Source of the DNA: Streptomyces lateritius
GTDB lineage: Bacteria > Actinomycetota > Actinomycetes > Streptomycetales > Streptomycetaceae
Direction: 5' to 3'
Length of the DNA: 64,000 nucleotides
Assembly (NCBI RefSeq): GCF_014649715.1
Contig: NZ_BMTO01000001.1
Coordinates: 354,446 to 418,445, forward strand
This document shows positions 15,482 through 25,882 of this stretch, piece by piece. The translations under genes and the position numbers were made by a program. A model generated the notes under the pieces. That model had not been told where the DNA came from and did not search any database. It worked only from the letters and a program-made list of their open reading frames with translations. Each line of letters opens with the position of its first letter. Positions within the stretch are counted from its first letter, which is position 1.

Positions 15482-17137
15482 GTGACAACGATCACCCCCG
15501 ATTCCGGGAACCGGAAATCGAACTCCGGCGACGCCCGGGCCTCTTTTGGCCCCGCGGCGGGTGGGCCCGGTACGCTCACCGCCGTGCCACACGCTGATCA
15601 GTACCGAACCTCCCCGCCCCGCCCGGAGCAGGCCCGCCCCACACCCCTGGGCGATCTGGCCGCCCGGCTCGGGATCGAGTCGCCCGGTGGCGGCCTTGTC
15701 GACGTCTCGGGCATCACGCACGACTCGCGGGCGGTTCGCCCCGGGGACGTGTACGCGGCCCTGCCCGGCGCCCGGCTGCACGGCGCCGACTTCGCCGACC
15801 AAGCCGCCGGCCTCGGCGCCGCCGCCGTCCTGACCGACCCGGCCGGCGCCGAGCGCGCCGCCGCGACCGGCCTGCCGGTCCTGGTCGTCGAGGACCCGCG
15901 CGGCCGTATGGGTGAGCTCGCCGCCGAGATCTACGGCCGGCCCGGCACGGACCTGCTCCAGATCGGCATCACCGGCACCTCCGGCAAGACCACCACGGCC
16001 TACCTCGTCGAGGGCGGCCTCAAGGCGGCCGGTCACCGGTCCGGGCTCATCGGCACCGTCGAGATGCGGATCGGCGACGAGCGCATCAAGTCGGAACGTA
16101 CGACTCCCGAAGCCACCGACCTCCAGGCCCTCTTCGCCGTCATGCGCGAGCGCGGGGTCGACTCGGTCGCCATGGAGGTCTCCAGCCACGCCCTCGTGCT
16201 CGGGCGGGTCGACGGCTGCGTCTTCGACGTCGCCGTCTTCAACAACCTGAGCCCGGAGCACATGGAGTTCCACACCGACATGGAGGACTACTTCGCCGCC
16301 AAGGCGCAGCTGTTCACCCCGAAGCGCAGCAAACAGGGTGTGGTGAACCTCGACGACGCCTACGGCCGCAGGCTCGCGAAGGAGGCCTCCGTCCCGGTCG
16401 TCACCTTCTCCGCCGAGGGGCACCCGGACGCCGACTGGCGCGCCGAGGACGTCGAACTGGGCGCCTTCGGCTCCACCCTCACCGTCGTCGGCCCGCAGGG
16501 CGAGCGGTTCCCCGCCACCGCCCCGCTGCCCGGTCCGTTCAACGTCGCCAACACCCTCGCCGCGATCGTCACCCTCGCCGTCGCCGGTCTCGATCCCCGG
16601 ACCGCCGCCGAGGGCGTCGCCGCCGTCCCCGGCGTGCCGGGCCGCCTGGAGCGCGTCGACGCCGGCCAGCCCTACCTCGCCGTCGTCGACTACGCGCACA
16701 AGACGGACGCCGTCGAATCGGTCCTGCGCTCCCTGCGCAAGGTCACCGAAGGCAAGATCCACATCGTGCTCGGCTGCGGCGGCGACCGGGACACCACCAA
16801 GCGCGGTCCGATGGGCGCCGCCGCGGCGCGCCTCGCCGACACCGCCGTACTGACCTCGGACAACCCCCGCTCCGAGGACCCCCTCGCGATCCTCGCCGCG
16901 ATGCTCGCGGGCGCCGCCGAGGTGCCCGCCCACGAGCGCGGCGACGTCCTGGTCGACGCCGACCGGGCCGCGGCCGTCGCCGCGGCCGTGGCCCGCGCCC
17001 GGCCCGGCGACACCGTGCTCGTCGCCGGCAAGGGCCATGAGCAGGGCCAGGACATCGCCGGGGTGGTCCGCCCCTTCGACGACCGCCAGGTCCTGCGCGA
17101 AGCGATTGAACGCAGCCTCAAGAACAGTCAGGGATAA
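15482..17137 (+). CDS. murE: UDP-MurNAc-tripeptide synthetase MurE
   Basis: A 551-residue cytoplasmic ATP-dependent ligase adding the third peptide residue to UDP-MurNAc-dipeptide. The P-loop is GITGTSGKTTTAYL (about 161-174). The substrate-recognition motif DNPR in TSDNPRSEDP (about 460) indicates diaminopimelate rather than lysine, consistent with the LL-DAP peptidoglycan of Streptomyces. The N-terminal ~55 residues before the Mur domain form a low-complexity extension. The GTG at 15482 gives this longer form; a later start near residue 35 cannot be excluded. Confidence 0.95.
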   Translation: MTTITPDSGNRKSNSGDARASFGPAAGGPGTLTAVPHADQYRTSPPRPEQARPTPLGDLAARLGIESPGGGLVDVSGITHDSRAVRPGDVYAALPGARLHGADFADQAAGLGAAAVLTDPAGAERAAATGLPVLVVEDPRGRMGELAAEIYGRPGTDLLQIGITGTSGKTTTAYLVEGGLKAAGHRSGLIGTVEMRIGDERIKSERTTPEATDLQALFAVMRERGVDSVAMEVSSHALVLGRVDGCVFDVAVFNNLSPEHMEFHTDMEDYFAAKAQLFTPKRSKQGVVNLDDAYGRRLAKEASVPVVTFSAEGHPDADWRAEDVELGAFGSTLTVVGPQGERFPATAPLPGPFNVANTLAAIVTLAVAGLDPRTAAEGVAAVPGVPGRLERVDAGQPYLAVVDYAHKTDAVESVLRSLRKVTEGKIHIVLGCGGDRDTTKRGPMGAAAARLADTAVLTSDNPRSEDPLAILAAMLAGAAEVPAHERGDVLVDADRAAAVAAAVARARPGDTVLVAGKGHEQGQDIAGVVRPFDDRQVLREAIERSLKNSQG

Positions 17138-17140
17138 GTT

Positions 17141-18565
17141 GTGATCGCCCTCTCCCTCGCCGAGATCGCCGAAATCGTCGGCGGGCAGTCGTACGACATA
17201 CCGGATCCGGCCGTCCGGATCACCGGCCCCGTCGTCATCGACTCCCGTGAGGTGACGCCCGGCAGCCTGTTCGCCGCCTTCGCCGGTGAACAGGTCGACG
17301 GCCACGACTACGCGGTACGCGCCGTCGAGGCGGGTGCGGCAGCCGTCCTGGCCGTCCGCCCCGTCGGCGTACCCGCCATCGTCGTGGACGACGTCCAGAC
17401 GGCCCTCGGCGCCCTCGCCCGCACCGTCGTCGAACGCCTCGGCACCGATGTCGTCGCCCTCACCGGCTCGGCGGGCAAGACCTCCACCAAGGACCTCATC
17501 GCCCAGGTCCTGCAGCGGCACGCGCCGACCGTGTGGACGCCCGGCTCGCTCAACAACGAGATCGGGCTCCCGCTGACGGCGCTGCGCGCGAGCGACGAGA
17601 CGCAGCACCTGGTCCTCGAGATGGGCGCCCGCGGCATCGGTCACATCCGCTACCTCACCGGACTGACCCCGCCGCGCATCGGACTCGTCCTGAACGTGGG
17701 CACCGCCCACATCGGCGAGTTCGGCGGCCGTGAGCAGATCGCCCAGGCCAAGGGCGAACTCGTCGAGTCCCTCCCGCCGGCCGAGAAGGGCGGAGTGGCG
17801 GTCCTCAACGCCGACGACCCGCTCGTCCGGGCCATGGCCACGCGGACCCACGCGCGCGTGACCCTGTTCGGAGAGGGCGACGACGCCGACGTACGTGCCG
17901 AGAATGTCCGGCTCACGGAGAACGGACAGCCCTCTTTCAGGCTTCACACACCCACCGGGTGCAGTGACGTGACCTTGCGCCTGTACGGTGAGCACCACGT
18001 GTCGAACGCGCTCGCCGCGGCCGCCGTCGCCCATGAGCTGGGCATGCCCGTCCAGGAGATCGCCACCGCGCTCTCCGAGGCGGGCTCCCTGTCGCGCTGG
18101 CGCATGGAGGTCACCGAGCGTCCGGACGGCGTGACGATCGTCAACGACGCCTACAACGCGAACCCCGAGTCCATGCGAGCCGCCCTGCGCGCGCTCGCGG
18201 CCATGGGCCGGGCCGCACAGGCCCAGGGGGGCCGCACGTGGGCGGTGCTCGGCAAGATGGCCGAGCTCGGTGACGCATCGCTCGCCGAGCACGACGCGGT
18301 CGGACGGCTGGCCGTCCGGCTCAACGTCAGCAAGCTCGTCGCGGTCGGGGACAGGGAAGCGTCCTGGCTGCAACTGGGCGCATATAACGAGGGTTCGTGG
18401 GGTGAGGAGTCGGTGCACGTGTCCGACGCGCGGGCGGCGGTCGACCTGTTGCGCAGAGAGCTGCGTCCGGGAGACGTCGTGCTGGTGAAGGCTTCCAGGT
18501 CGGTCGGGCTCGAGCGGGTCGCCCTGGCCCTCCTCGACTCCGAGAGCGAGGTCTCGGGCCGATGA
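17141..18565 (+). CDS. murF: UDP-MurNAc-tripeptide-D-Ala-D-Ala ligase MurF
   Basis: A 474-residue Mur ligase that adds D-Ala-D-Ala to complete the cytoplasmic pentapeptide precursor. The P-loop is [12 protein letters not shown] (about 108-119), followed by NNEIGLPLT and the ATP-site segment [11 protein letters not shown] (about 338-348), all characteristic of MurF. The GTG at 17141 lies 3 bp after the murE stop. Its own stop overlaps the mraY ATG (ATGA), so the genes are tightly coupled. Confidence 0.96.
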   Translation: MIALSLAEIAEIVGGQSYDIPDPAVRITGPVVIDSREVTPGSLFAAFAGEQVDGHDYAVRAVEAGAAAVLAVRPVGVPAIVVDDVQTALGALARTVVERLGTDVVALTGSAGKTSTKDLIAQVLQRHAPTVWTPGSLNNEIGLPLTALRASDETQHLVLEMGARGIGHIRYLTGLTPPRIGLVLNVGTAHIGEFGGREQIAQAKGELVESLPPAEKGGVAVLNADDPLVRAMATRTHARVTLFGEGDDADVRAENVRLTENGQPSFRLHTPTGCSDVTLRLYGEHHVSNALAAAAVAHELGMPVQEIATALSEAGSLSRWRMEVTERPDGVTIVNDAYNANPESMRAALRALAAMGRAAQAQGGRTWAVLGKMAELGDASLAEHDAVGRLAVRLNVSKLVAVGDREASWLQLGAYNEGSWGEESVHVSDARAAVDLLRRELRPGDVVLVKASRSVGLERVALALLDSESEVSGR

Positions 18566-19632
18566 GGCAGATCCTCTTCGCGGGGGCCATCGGGCTCTTC
18601 CTGACCCTGATCGGGACTCCGCTGCTCATCAAGCTCCTCGCCCGCAAGGGGTACGGGCAGTTCATCCGGGACGACGGCCCGCGCGGCCACGCCGGGAAGA
18701 AGGGCACGCCCACCATGGGCGGCATCTCCTTCATCCTGGCCACGCTCATCGCGTACGCGCTCGCCAAGGTCATCACCGGTGAGGACCCCACGTACTCCGG
18801 TGTGCTGGTCCTCTTCCTGATGGCCGGCATGGGCCTGGTCGGCTTCCTCGACGACTACATCAAGATCGTCAAGCAGCGGTCGCTGGGTCTGCGGGCCAAG
18901 GCGAAGATGGCCGGCCAGCTCATCGTCGGCATCGCCTTCGCGGTGCTCGCGCTGCAGTTCGCCGACCTGCGCGGACTGACCCCGGCCTCCACGAAGCTCT
19001 CCTTCATCGCCGACTTCGGCTGGTCCATCGGACCGGTGCTGTTCGTGGTCTGGGCCCTCTTCATGATCCTGGCCATGTCCAACGGCGTGAACCTGACGGA
19101 CGGTCTGGACGGTCTGGCCACCGGCGCGTCGGTGATGGTCTTCGGCGCGTACACCTTCATCGGGCTCTGGCAGTTCCAGGAGTCCTGCGCCAACGCGATG
19201 GACCTGACCAACCCCAACGCCTGCTTCGAGGTGCGCGATCCGCTCGACCTCGCGGTCGTCGCCTCCGCCCTGATGGGCGCCTGCTTCGGCTTCCTGTGGT
19301 GGAACACCTCGCCCGCCAAGATCTTCATGGGCGACACCGGCTCGCTGGCCCTCGGCGGCGCGCTCGCCGGTCTCGCCATCTGCTCCCGCACGGAGCTGCT
19401 CCTCGCCCTGCTCGGCGGCCTGTTCGTCCTGATCACCATGTCCGTGGTCATCCAGGTCGGTTCGTTCAAGATGACCGGCAAGCGGGTCTTCCGGATGGCG
19501 CCGCTCCAGCACCACTTCGAACTCAAGGGGTGGTCCGAAGTCCTCGTGGTGGTCCGGTTCTGGATCATCCAGGGCATGTGTGTGATCGTCGGCCTCGGAC
19601 TCTTCTACGCGGGATGGGCATCCGAAAAGTGA
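18562..19632 (+). CDS. mraY: Phospho-MurNAc-pentapeptide translocase MraY
   Basis: A 356-residue integral membrane enzyme that transfers phospho-MurNAc-pentapeptide to undecaprenyl phosphate, forming lipid I. About ten membrane helices are visible. Conserved active-site segments are FLDDYIKI (about 93-100), [12 protein letters not shown] (about 176-187) and the C-terminal [13 protein letters not shown] histidine motif. ATG 18562 overlaps the murF stop, and the mraY stop overlaps the murD start. Confidence 0.97.
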   Translation: MRQILFAGAIGLFLTLIGTPLLIKLLARKGYGQFIRDDGPRGHAGKKGTPTMGGISFILATLIAYALAKVITGEDPTYSGVLVLFLMAGMGLVGFLDDYIKIVKQRSLGLRAKAKMAGQLIVGIAFAVLALQFADLRGLTPASTKLSFIADFGWSIGPVLFVVWALFMILAMSNGVNLTDGLDGLATGASVMVFGAYTFIGLWQFQESCANAMDLTNPNACFEVRDPLDLAVVASALMGACFGFLWWNTSPAKIFMGDTGSLALGGALAGLAICSRTELLLALLGGLFVLITMSVVIQVGSFKMTGKRVFRMAPLQHHFELKGWSEVLVVVRFWIIQGMCVIVGLGLFYAGWASEK

Positions 19633-21041
19633 GCTGGAACGGCAAGAGGGTCACCGTCGCGGGTCTGGGCGTCAGCGGCATTCCCGCCGCCCGGGTCCTG
19701 CACGGCCTCGGCGCGGTCGTGACCGTCGTGAACGACGGTGACGACGAGCGCTCCCGGGCGCAGGCGGCCGCACTCGAAACGGAGGGGATCACCGTCCGCC
19801 TCGGCGACGGGGCGACCCTGCCCGAGGGCACCGAGCTGATCGTCACCACGCCCGGCTGGCGGCCCGACAAGCCGCTGTTCACCGCCGCCGCCGAGGCGGG
19901 CGTGCCGGTCTGGGGCGACGTGGAGCTCGCCTGGCGGCTCCGCGGCCCCGATGCGGCCCCCTGGCTCGCCGTCACCGGCACCAACGGCAAGACCACGACC
20001 GTACGGATGCTCGCCTCCATCCTGGAGGCGGCCGGGCTGCGGACCGCGGCCGTCGGCAACATCGGCGTCTCCCTGCTCGACGCCGTCCTCGGCGACGAGA
20101 CGTACGACGTCCTCGCGGTCGAACTCTCCAGCTACCAGCTCCACTGGGCGCCGTCCCTGCGCGCCCACTCGGCCGTCGTGCTCAACCTTGCGCCCGACCA
20201 CCTCGACTGGCACGGCTCCATGGAGGCGTACGCCGCCGACAAGGGCCGCATCTACGAGGGCAACACCGTCGCCTGCGTCTACAACGTCGCCGACAAGGCG
20301 ACCGAGGACCTGGTCCGCGAGGCCGACGTCGAAGAGGGCTGCCGGGCCGTCGGCTTCACTCTGGGGACGCCGGGACCCTCCCAGCTCGGCGTGGTCGAGG
20401 GCATCCTCGTCGACCGGGCCTTCGTGGAGAACCGGCAGAAGCAGGCGCAGGAGCTGGCCGAGGTCGCGGACGTGAACCCGCCGGCCCCGCACAACATCGC
20501 CAACGCGCTCGCCGCGGCGGCCCTGGCCCGCGCCTTCGGCGTCGAACCGAAGGCCGTACGGGACGGGCTGCGCGCCTTCCGGCCCGACCCGCACCGCATC
20601 GAACTCGTCGAGGAGGTCGAGGGCGTCACGTACGTCGACGACTCCAAGGCCACCAACACCCACGCGGCCGAAGCCTCGTTGGCGGCCTACGACCCCATCG
20701 TCTGGATCGCCGGCGGCCTCGCCAAGGGCGCCACCTTCGACGAGCTGGTCCAGAAGTCGGCGAAGCGGCTGCGCGGGGTCGTGCTGATCGGCGCCGACCG
20801 CGCGCTCGTCCGCGAAGCCCTGGCGCGACACGCCCCCGAGGTCCCGGTGGTGGACCTCGACCGGACCGACACTGGGGCGATGTCTGCGGCGGTCCAGGAG
20901 GCGGCTGGGCTCGCCCGGCCGGGAGACACGGTTCTGCTGGCCCCGGCCTGCGCCTCGATGGACATGTTCGCCAATTACAACAAGCGGGGCGAGGCGTTCG
21001 CGGATGCGGTCCGCGCCCTCGCCGCCACCGGGCGCGCCTGA
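19629..21041 (+). CDS. murD: UDP-MurNAc-L-Ala-D-Glu ligase MurD
   Basis: A 470-residue Mur ligase that adds D-glutamate to UDP-MurNAc-L-alanine. An N-terminal Rossmann segment [17 protein letters not shown] (about 7-23) precedes the P-loop [14 protein letters not shown] (about 113-126), and the C-terminal [10 protein letters not shown] motif is present. GTG 19629 overlaps the mraY stop (GTGA) and matches the family N-terminus; the reading frame extends upstream through mraY but is not used. An ATG at 19614 is a less likely alternative. Confidence 0.95.
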   Translation: MSWNGKRVTVAGLGVSGIPAARVLHGLGAVVTVVNDGDDERSRAQAAALETEGITVRLGDGATLPEGTELIVTTPGWRPDKPLFTAAAEAGVPVWGDVELAWRLRGPDAAPWLAVTGTNGKTTTVRMLASILEAAGLRTAAVGNIGVSLLDAVLGDETYDVLAVELSSYQLHWAPSLRAHSAVVLNLAPDHLDWHGSMEAYAADKGRIYEGNTVACVYNVADKATEDLVREADVEEGCRAVGFTLGTPGPSQLGVVEGILVDRAFVENRQKQAQELAEVADVNPPAPHNIANALAAAALARAFGVEPKAVRDGLRAFRPDPHRIELVEEVEGVTYVDDSKATNTHAAEASLAAYDPIVWIAGGLAKGATFDELVQKSAKRLRGVVLIGADRALVREALARHAPEVPVVDLDRTDTGAMSAAVQEAAGLARPGDTVLLAPACASMDMFANYNKRGEAFADAVRALAATGRA

Positions 21042-21095
21042 CCTGACCAGCAACAGGTCCGGCCGAGCCGGGCACGACTGGAGGGGACAGCGACC

Positions 21096-22436
21096 ATGCC
21101 GAGCAGAACCGCCGGGACTCGTCGGCCCTCCGCCGTACGCGGCGGAGGCCGCGTTCCCGCGCCTCCGCGGCGCCTGCGCGGCGAGACGGTACGACGAACG
21201 TACGAGCGGGCGCGACGGGCCTGGGACCGGCCTCTGACGGCGTACTACGTGATCCTCGGCGCGGGGCTGCTCATCACGACGCTCGGCCTCGTGATGGTCT
21301 ACTCGGCGTCCATGATCACGGCGCTGCGGTACGACCTCGTGCCGTCGTACTTCTTCCGCAAGCAGTTCTTCGCCGCGGTCCTCGGCACCGCGCTGCTCCT
21401 GGTGGCCTCCCGGATGCCTGTCAAGCTCCACCGGGCGCTCGCGTACCCGATCCTGGTCGGCGCGGTCTTCCTGATGGTGCTGGTCCAGATCCCGGGGATA
21501 GGGCGTGCCGTCGGCGGCAACCAGAACTGGATCTCCCTGGGCGGACCGTTCATGCTGCAGCCCAGCGAGTTCGGCAAGCTGGCGCTGATCCTGTGGGGGG
21601 CCGACCTGCTCGCCCGCAAGCAGGACATGAAACTTCTCACCCAGTGGAAGCACATGCTGGTTCCGCTGGTCCCGGGGGCCTTCCTGCTGCTCGGGCTGAT
21701 CATGCTGGGCGGGGACATGGGGACGACGATCGTCCTCACCGCGATCCTCTTCGGCCTGCTGTGGACGGCCGGAGCGCCCACCCGGCTCTTCGTCGGGGTG
21801 CTCACCTTCGCCGGGACGATCGGCTTCCTGCTGATCAGGACCAGCGAGAACCGGATGAAGCGATTCGCCTGCATCGGCGCCACCGACCCCGGCGGAGAGG
21901 GCGCCCCCTGCCTCCAGGCGGCGCACGGGATCTATGCTCTGGCCTCAGGCGGATGGTTCGGTTCCGGACTGGGTGCCAGTGTGGAAAAATGGGGCCAACT
22001 ACCCGAGGCGCACACCGACTTCATCTTCGCTGTCACCGGGGAGGAACTGGGTCTCGCGGGGACGCTGTCGGTACTCGCCCTGTTCGCGGCTCTAGGCTAT
22101 GCGGGTATCCGCGTGGCCGGACGCACGGAGGAGCCCTTCGTGAGGTACGCCGCGGGAGGCGTGACCACCTGGATCACGGCCCAGGCCGTGATCAACATCG
22201 GTGCGGTGCTCGGCCTGCTGCCGATCGCCGGAGTCCCGCTCCCGCTGTTCTCCTACGGGGGGTCGGCCCTGCTGCCGACCATGTTCGCGGTCGGGCTCCT
22301 CATCGCCTTCGCGCGACAGGAACCCGCCGCGAAAGCGGCCCTGGCCATGCGGCGCCCCGGCTGGGGCAAGCGGGCCGGAGTGAGATGGAAGTCGATGCGA
22401 CGGCGCGTCAAGAAGCGTCCGTCCGGAGAGCGGTGA
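21096..22436 (+). CDS. ftsW: SEDS peptidoglycan glycosyltransferase FtsW
   Basis: A 446-residue SEDS-family polymerase that extends septal glycan strands from lipid II with FtsI. A basic cytoplasmic tail (1-48) precedes about ten membrane helices. Family landmarks are NQNWISLGGPFMLQPSEFGK (about 144-163), the large extracytoplasmic loop ending in LPEAHTDFIFAVTGEELG, and FSYGGSALLPTMFAVG. The ATG at 21096 has a GGAGGGG ribosome site. The basic tail of about 80 residues after the last helix is typical of Streptomyces. Confidence 0.96.
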   Translation: MPSRTAGTRRPSAVRGGGRVPAPPRRLRGETVRRTYERARRAWDRPLTAYYVILGAGLLITTLGLVMVYSASMITALRYDLVPSYFFRKQFFAAVLGTALLLVASRMPVKLHRALAYPILVGAVFLMVLVQIPGIGRAVGGNQNWISLGGPFMLQPSEFGKLALILWGADLLARKQDMKLLTQWKHMLVPLVPGAFLLLGLIMLGGDMGTTIVLTAILFGLLWTAGAPTRLFVGVLTFAGTIGFLLIRTSENRMKRFACIGATDPGGEGAPCLQAAHGIYALASGGWFGSGLGASVEKWGQLPEAHTDFIFAVTGEELGLAGTLSVLALFAALGYAGIRVAGRTEEPFVRYAAGGVTTWITAQAVINIGAVLGLLPIAGVPLPLFSYGGSALLPTMFAVGLLIAFARQEPAAKAALAMRRPGWGKRAGVRWKSMRRRVKKRPSGER

Positions 22437-22442
22437 ATTTCG

Positions 22443-23537
22443 GTGCATGTCGTACTCGCCGGCGGGGGGACCGCCGGCCACATCGAGCCCGCGCTCGCCC
22501 TCGCGGACGCCCTGCGGAGGCAGGACCCGAGCGTGGGAATCACGGCGCTCGGCACGGAGAAGGGTCTGGAGACCCGGCTCGTGCCCGAGCGGGGCTACGA
22601 ATTGGCCCTCATCCCCGCCGTGCCGCTGCCACGCAAGCCCACCCCGGAGCTGATCACCGTCCCCGGGCGGCTGCGTGGCACCATCAAGGCCGCCGAGCAG
22701 ATCCTGGAGCGCACCAAGGCGGACTGCGTGGTCGGCTTCGGCGGCTACGTGGCGCTGCCCGGCTACCTCGCCGCCAAGCGGCTGGGGGTGCCGATCGTCG
22801 TCCACGAGGCCAACGCCCGGCCGGGCCTGGCCAACAAGATCGGCTCGCGGTACGCGGCCGGGGTCGGCGTCGCCACGCCGGACTCCAAGCTCCGCAATGC
22901 CCGTTACATCGGCATCCCGCTGCGGCACTCCATCGCCACCCTCGACCGGGCCCGGGTGCGTCCCGAGGCGCGCGCCGCCTTCGGCCTCGACCCGAACCTG
23001 CCGACCCTGCTGGTCTCCGGCGGCTCGCAGGGCGCGCGCCGGCTCAACGAGGTCATCCAGCAGATCGCCCCGGTGCTCCAGCGCTCGGGCGTCCAGATCC
23101 TGCACGCGGTCGGCCCGAAGAACGAGGTGCCGCGCGTCGACAACATGCCCGGGATGCCGCCGTACGTGCCGGTGCCGTACCTGGACCGGATGGACCTCGC
23201 GTACGCCGCCGCCGACATGATGCTCTGCCGCGCGGGCGCGATGACCGTCGCCGAACTCTCCGCCGTCGGGCTGCCGGCCGCCTATGTCCCGCTGCCCATC
23301 GGCAACGGCGAACAGCGGCTCAACGCCCAGCCCGTCGTCAAGGCCGGCGGCGGTCTGCTGGTCGACGACGCGGAGCTGACGCCGCAGTGGGTCCAGGGCA
23401 ACGTCCTGCCCGTGCTCGCCGATCCGCACCGGCTGTACGAGATGTCCCGCGCCGCCGCCGAGTTCGGCCGCCGGGACGCCGACGACCTCCTCGTCGGGAT
23501 GGTGTACGAGGCGATCAACGCCCGCCGCCAGGCGTAA
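22443..23537 (+). CDS. murG: UDP-GlcNAc:lipid I N-acetylglucosaminyltransferase MurG
   Basis: A 364-residue GT-B glycosyltransferase acting at the inner membrane face to convert lipid I to lipid II. The N-terminal glycine-rich loop is [14 protein letters not shown] (about 5-18), the donor-domain motif is [13 protein letters not shown], and the UDP-GlcNAc site is [23 protein letters not shown] 22443 lies 6 bp after the ftsW stop. The next gene is ftsQ; murC, which sits here in mycobacteria, is absent. Confidence 0.96.
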   Translation: MHVVLAGGGTAGHIEPALALADALRRQDPSVGITALGTEKGLETRLVPERGYELALIPAVPLPRKPTPELITVPGRLRGTIKAAEQILERTKADCVVGFGGYVALPGYLAAKRLGVPIVVHEANARPGLANKIGSRYAAGVGVATPDSKLRNARYIGIPLRHSIATLDRARVRPEARAAFGLDPNLPTLLVSGGSQGARRLNEVIQQIAPVLQRSGVQILHAVGPKNEVPRVDNMPGMPPYVPVPYLDRMDLAYAAADMMLCRAGAMTVAELSAVGLPAAYVPLPIGNGEQRLNAQPVVKAGGGLLVDDAELTPQWVQGNVLPVLADPHRLYEMSRAAAEFGRRDADDLLVGMVYEAINARRQA

Positions 23538-23584
23538 AGAACCTGGCGAGCCGAGCCCTCACGACGGAAGGCAGGGGACGCGAG

Positions 23585-24388
23585 GTGGCAGCTGGACCGA
23601 CGACCGCCGAGAAGAACGGCGCGAGCAGGCCGAAGGGGTCGTCGGGACGGCCGTCCCGTACGGGTACCCGGAGCGGTCGCTTCCGGGTGCCCGGGCCGCG
23701 GGTCCTGTGGATCGCTCTGGCCGTGCTCGCGACGGTGGCCGGCGGACTCTGGGCGCTCTACGGTTCCTCCTGGCTGCGTGTGGAACATGTGAAGACTTCC
23801 GGCACGCGTGTTCTGACGGTCCGTGAGGTGGAGGCGGTGGCCGCCGTCCCGATCGGGTCGCCGCTCATCTCGGTCGAAACGGAAGCGATCGAAGCGCGGC
23901 TGCGGCAGAAATTGCCCCGCATCGACACGGTGACGGTCGAGCGGTCCTGGCCACATGGAATCGGTCTTGAAGTGACGGAACGGCAGCCGGTTCTGGTGGT
24001 GGAAAAGGGCGGAAAGTTCACGGAAGTGGACTCCACCGGAACGCGTTACGCCACGGTGGACAAAGCCCCCCGAGGCGTACCGAAACTCGTTCTGGACGCA
24101 GCCTCCTCACCGAGTCTGCGGCGCTTCGACGCCGACCGGCTGCTGCGTGAAGCGGTACGCGCGACGGGCGAACTCCCCGAGAAAGTCGCCCGGGACACGC
24201 GTGTCGTCCGCGTCAGCTCGTACGACTCCCTCACCCTGGAGCTCGGCGGCGGCCGCACGGTCTTCTGGGGCAGCGCCGAGGACGGAGCCGTCAAGGCACG
24301 CGTCCTCACGGCGCTGATGAAGGCGACACCCAAAGCGGGGCACTTCGATGTAAGCGCCCCCACCGCCCCGGCGGCGTCCGGGAGTTGA
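23585..24388 (+). CDS. ftsQ: Cell division protein FtsQ
   Basis: A 267-residue bitopic divisome protein (FtsQ/DivIB). Residues 1-38 are cytoplasmic, about 39-60 form the membrane helix (VLWIALAVLATVAGGLWALY), and the external part begins with a POTRA domain (VEHVKTSGTRVLTVREVE, about 65-82) followed by the beta domain. GTG 23585 is chosen for its GGCAGGGG ribosome site and family N-terminus; the reading frame extends further upstream through murG and ftsW but is not real. A hairpin follows at 24399-24426. Confidence 0.93.
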   Translation: MAAGPTTAEKNGASRPKGSSGRPSRTGTRSGRFRVPGPRVLWIALAVLATVAGGLWALYGSSWLRVEHVKTSGTRVLTVREVEAVAAVPIGSPLISVETEAIEARLRQKLPRIDTVTVERSWPHGIGLEVTERQPVLVVEKGGKFTEVDSTGTRYATVDKAPRGVPKLVLDAASSPSLRRFDADRLLREAVRATGELPEKVARDTRVVRVSSYDSLTLELGGGRTVFWGSAEDGAVKARVLTALMKATPKAGHFDVSAPTAPAASGS

Positions 24389-24398
24389 CGCCCATCGC

Positions 24399-24426
24399 CG
24401 CTGGCCAGCACCCTGGTTGGCCAGCG
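24399..24426 (+). terminator. Hairpin between ftsQ and ftsZ
   Basis: CGCTGGCCA (24399-24407) and TGGCCAGCG (24418-24426) form a perfect 9-bp stem with a 10-nt loop, 10 bp after the ftsQ stop. It lacks a T tract. It could attenuate read-through from the upstream dcw operon and separate ftsZ expression. Confidence 0.45.
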
Positions 24427-24478
24427 CTACGGGTGATCACATAGGGTGAAAAGAAAAACGGGAGGTTCGGCGTGTTCG

Positions 24479-24508
24479 TTGAACGTGCGCCACTTGTCGA
24501 CTTAGTGT
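24479..24508 (+). promoter_or_regulatory. ftsZ: ftsZ promoter (distal)
   Basis: TTGAAC (24479-24484) and TAGTGT (24503-24508), 18 bp apart, match the Streptomyces housekeeping pattern TTGAc-TAgnnT. Streptomyces ftsZ is known to have several promoters, including a sporulation-induced one. The implied leader is about 155 nt. Confidence 0.6.
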
Positions 24509-24526
24509 CCTGTTCGGAAGAGTCCA

Positions 24527-24569
24527 GCGAACAGAGACACTGGTAACCCTAAACTTCAACGTTAGGGTT
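24527..24569 (+). promoter_or_regulatory. ftsZ: Second ftsZ promoter candidate with inverted repeat
   Basis: AACCCTAA (24545-24552) and TTAGGGTT (24562-24569) are exact inverted repeats 9 bp apart. TAAACT (24550-24555) is a possible -10, with a weak -35 GCGAAC at 24527-24532 (17-bp gap). The repeat straddles the -10 and start region and is a candidate operator for a developmental regulator. Which regulator binds cannot be read from the sequence. Confidence 0.45.
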
Positions 24570-24667
24570 TGGGTCGGCGTTTCGGACCGTCCCATCGGCA
24601 TCCGTCGTCGCAGCGCGACTACCACCGCGAAGCGGCGACACGTAACTCGAGGCGAGAGGCCTTCGAC

Positions 24668-25882
24668 GTGGCAGCACCGCAGAACTACCTCGCAGTCATC
24701 AAGGTCATCGGTGTCGGCGGCGGTGGTGTCAATGCCATCAACCGAATGATCGAGGTCGGTCTCAAGGGCGTCGAGTTCATCGCGATCAACACCGACGCGC
24801 AAGCGCTGTTGATGAGCGACGCCGACGTCAAGCTCGACGTCGGTCGTGAACTCACCCGCGGCCTCGGGGCCGGGGCGAACCCGGCAGTCGGTCGCAAGGC
24901 GGCAGAGGACCACCGTGAGGAGATCGAGGAGGTCCTCAAGGGGGCCGACATGGTCTTCGTCACCGCAGGCGAAGGCGGCGGCACCGGCACCGGCGGCGCA
25001 CCCGTCGTCGCCAACATCGCGCGCTCGCTCGGCGCCCTGACGATCGGTGTGGTCACCCGGCCGTTCACCTTCGAGGGACGCCGTCGGGCCAACCAGGCGG
25101 AGGACGGCATCGCCGAGCTCCGCGAAGAGGTCGACACCCTCATCGTCATCCCGAACGACCGTCTGCTCTCGATCTCGGACCGCCAGGTCTCCGTGCTCGA
25201 CGCCTTCAAGTCGGCCGACCAGGTGCTGCTGAGCGGTGTGCAGGGCATCACCGACCTCATCACCACCCCCGGCCTGATCAACCTCGACTTCGCCGACGTC
25301 AAGTCGGTCATGTCCGAGGCCGGGTCGGCCCTCATGGGCATCGGTTCCGCCCGCGGCGACGACCGCGCGGTCGCCGCCGCCGAGATGGCGATCTCCTCGC
25401 CGCTCCTGGAGGCGTCCATCGACGGCGCCCGTGGCGTGCTGCTCTCCATCTCCGGTGGCTCGGACCTCGGTCTCTTCGAGATCAACGAGGCCGCGCAGCT
25501 GGTGAGCGAGGCCGCCCACCCCGAGGCCAACATCATCTTCGGCGCCGTCATCGACGACGCCCTGGGCGACGAGGTACGGGTCACGGTCATCGCGGCCGGC
25601 TTCGACGGCGGCCAGCCGCCGGCCCGCCGGGACAACATCCTCAGCTCGGCCTCCGCCAAGCGCGAGGAGCCGGCCCCGGCGCCGCGCGCCAACGAGAACC
25701 CGCGTCCCCTCGGCGGTCTCGGCACCGTCGCCCCGCGGGACGAGCCGGCCGCCCCGGCCGAGCCGGTTCCGGCGGCCAACGAGACCGCGCTGCCGCCGGT
25801 CGCCCCGCCGGTGGTCCCGACGGCCCGTCCCTACCCGGACACCGCGGCCGAAGAGCTGGATGTCCCGGACTTCCTGAAGTGA
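24668..25882 (+). CDS. ftsZ: Cell division protein FtsZ
   Basis: A 404-residue tubulin-like GTPase that polymerises into the division ring. The nucleotide-binding G-box [10 protein letters not shown] (about 103-112), an N-terminal [17 protein letters not shown] segment and the T7 loop [11 protein letters not shown] (about 205-215) are intact. A disordered linker (about 318-390) leads to the C-terminal partner-binding peptide [11 protein letters not shown] 24668 follows GAGGCGAGAGG and fits the family; the frame runs further upstream without support. Its stop overlaps pgeF (GTGA). Confidence 0.98.
   Translation: MAAPQNYLAVIKVIGVGGGGVNAINRMIEVGLKGVEFIAINTDAQALLMSDADVKLDVGRELTRGLGAGANPAVGRKAAEDHREEIEEVLKGADMVFVTAGEGGGTGTGGAPVVANIARSLGALTIGVVTRPFTFEGRRRANQAEDGIAELREEVDTLIVIPNDRLLSISDRQVSVLDAFKSADQVLLSGVQGITDLITTPGLINLDFADVKSVMSEAGSALMGIGSARGDDRAVAAAEMAISSPLLEASIDGARGVLLSISGGSDLGLFEINEAAQLVSEAAHPEANIIFGAVIDDALGDEVRVTVIAAGFDGGQPPARRDNILSSASAKREEPAPAPRANENPRPLGGLGTVAPRDEPAAPAEPVPAANETALPPVAPPVVPTARPYPDTAAEELDVPDFLK

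Noticed and set aside
12797..18418. A 1873-codon open frame on the minus strand opposite ftsL, ftsI, murE and murF
   Set aside because: It is antisense to four confidently identified genes; such frames arise from the strong G/C bias at third positions.
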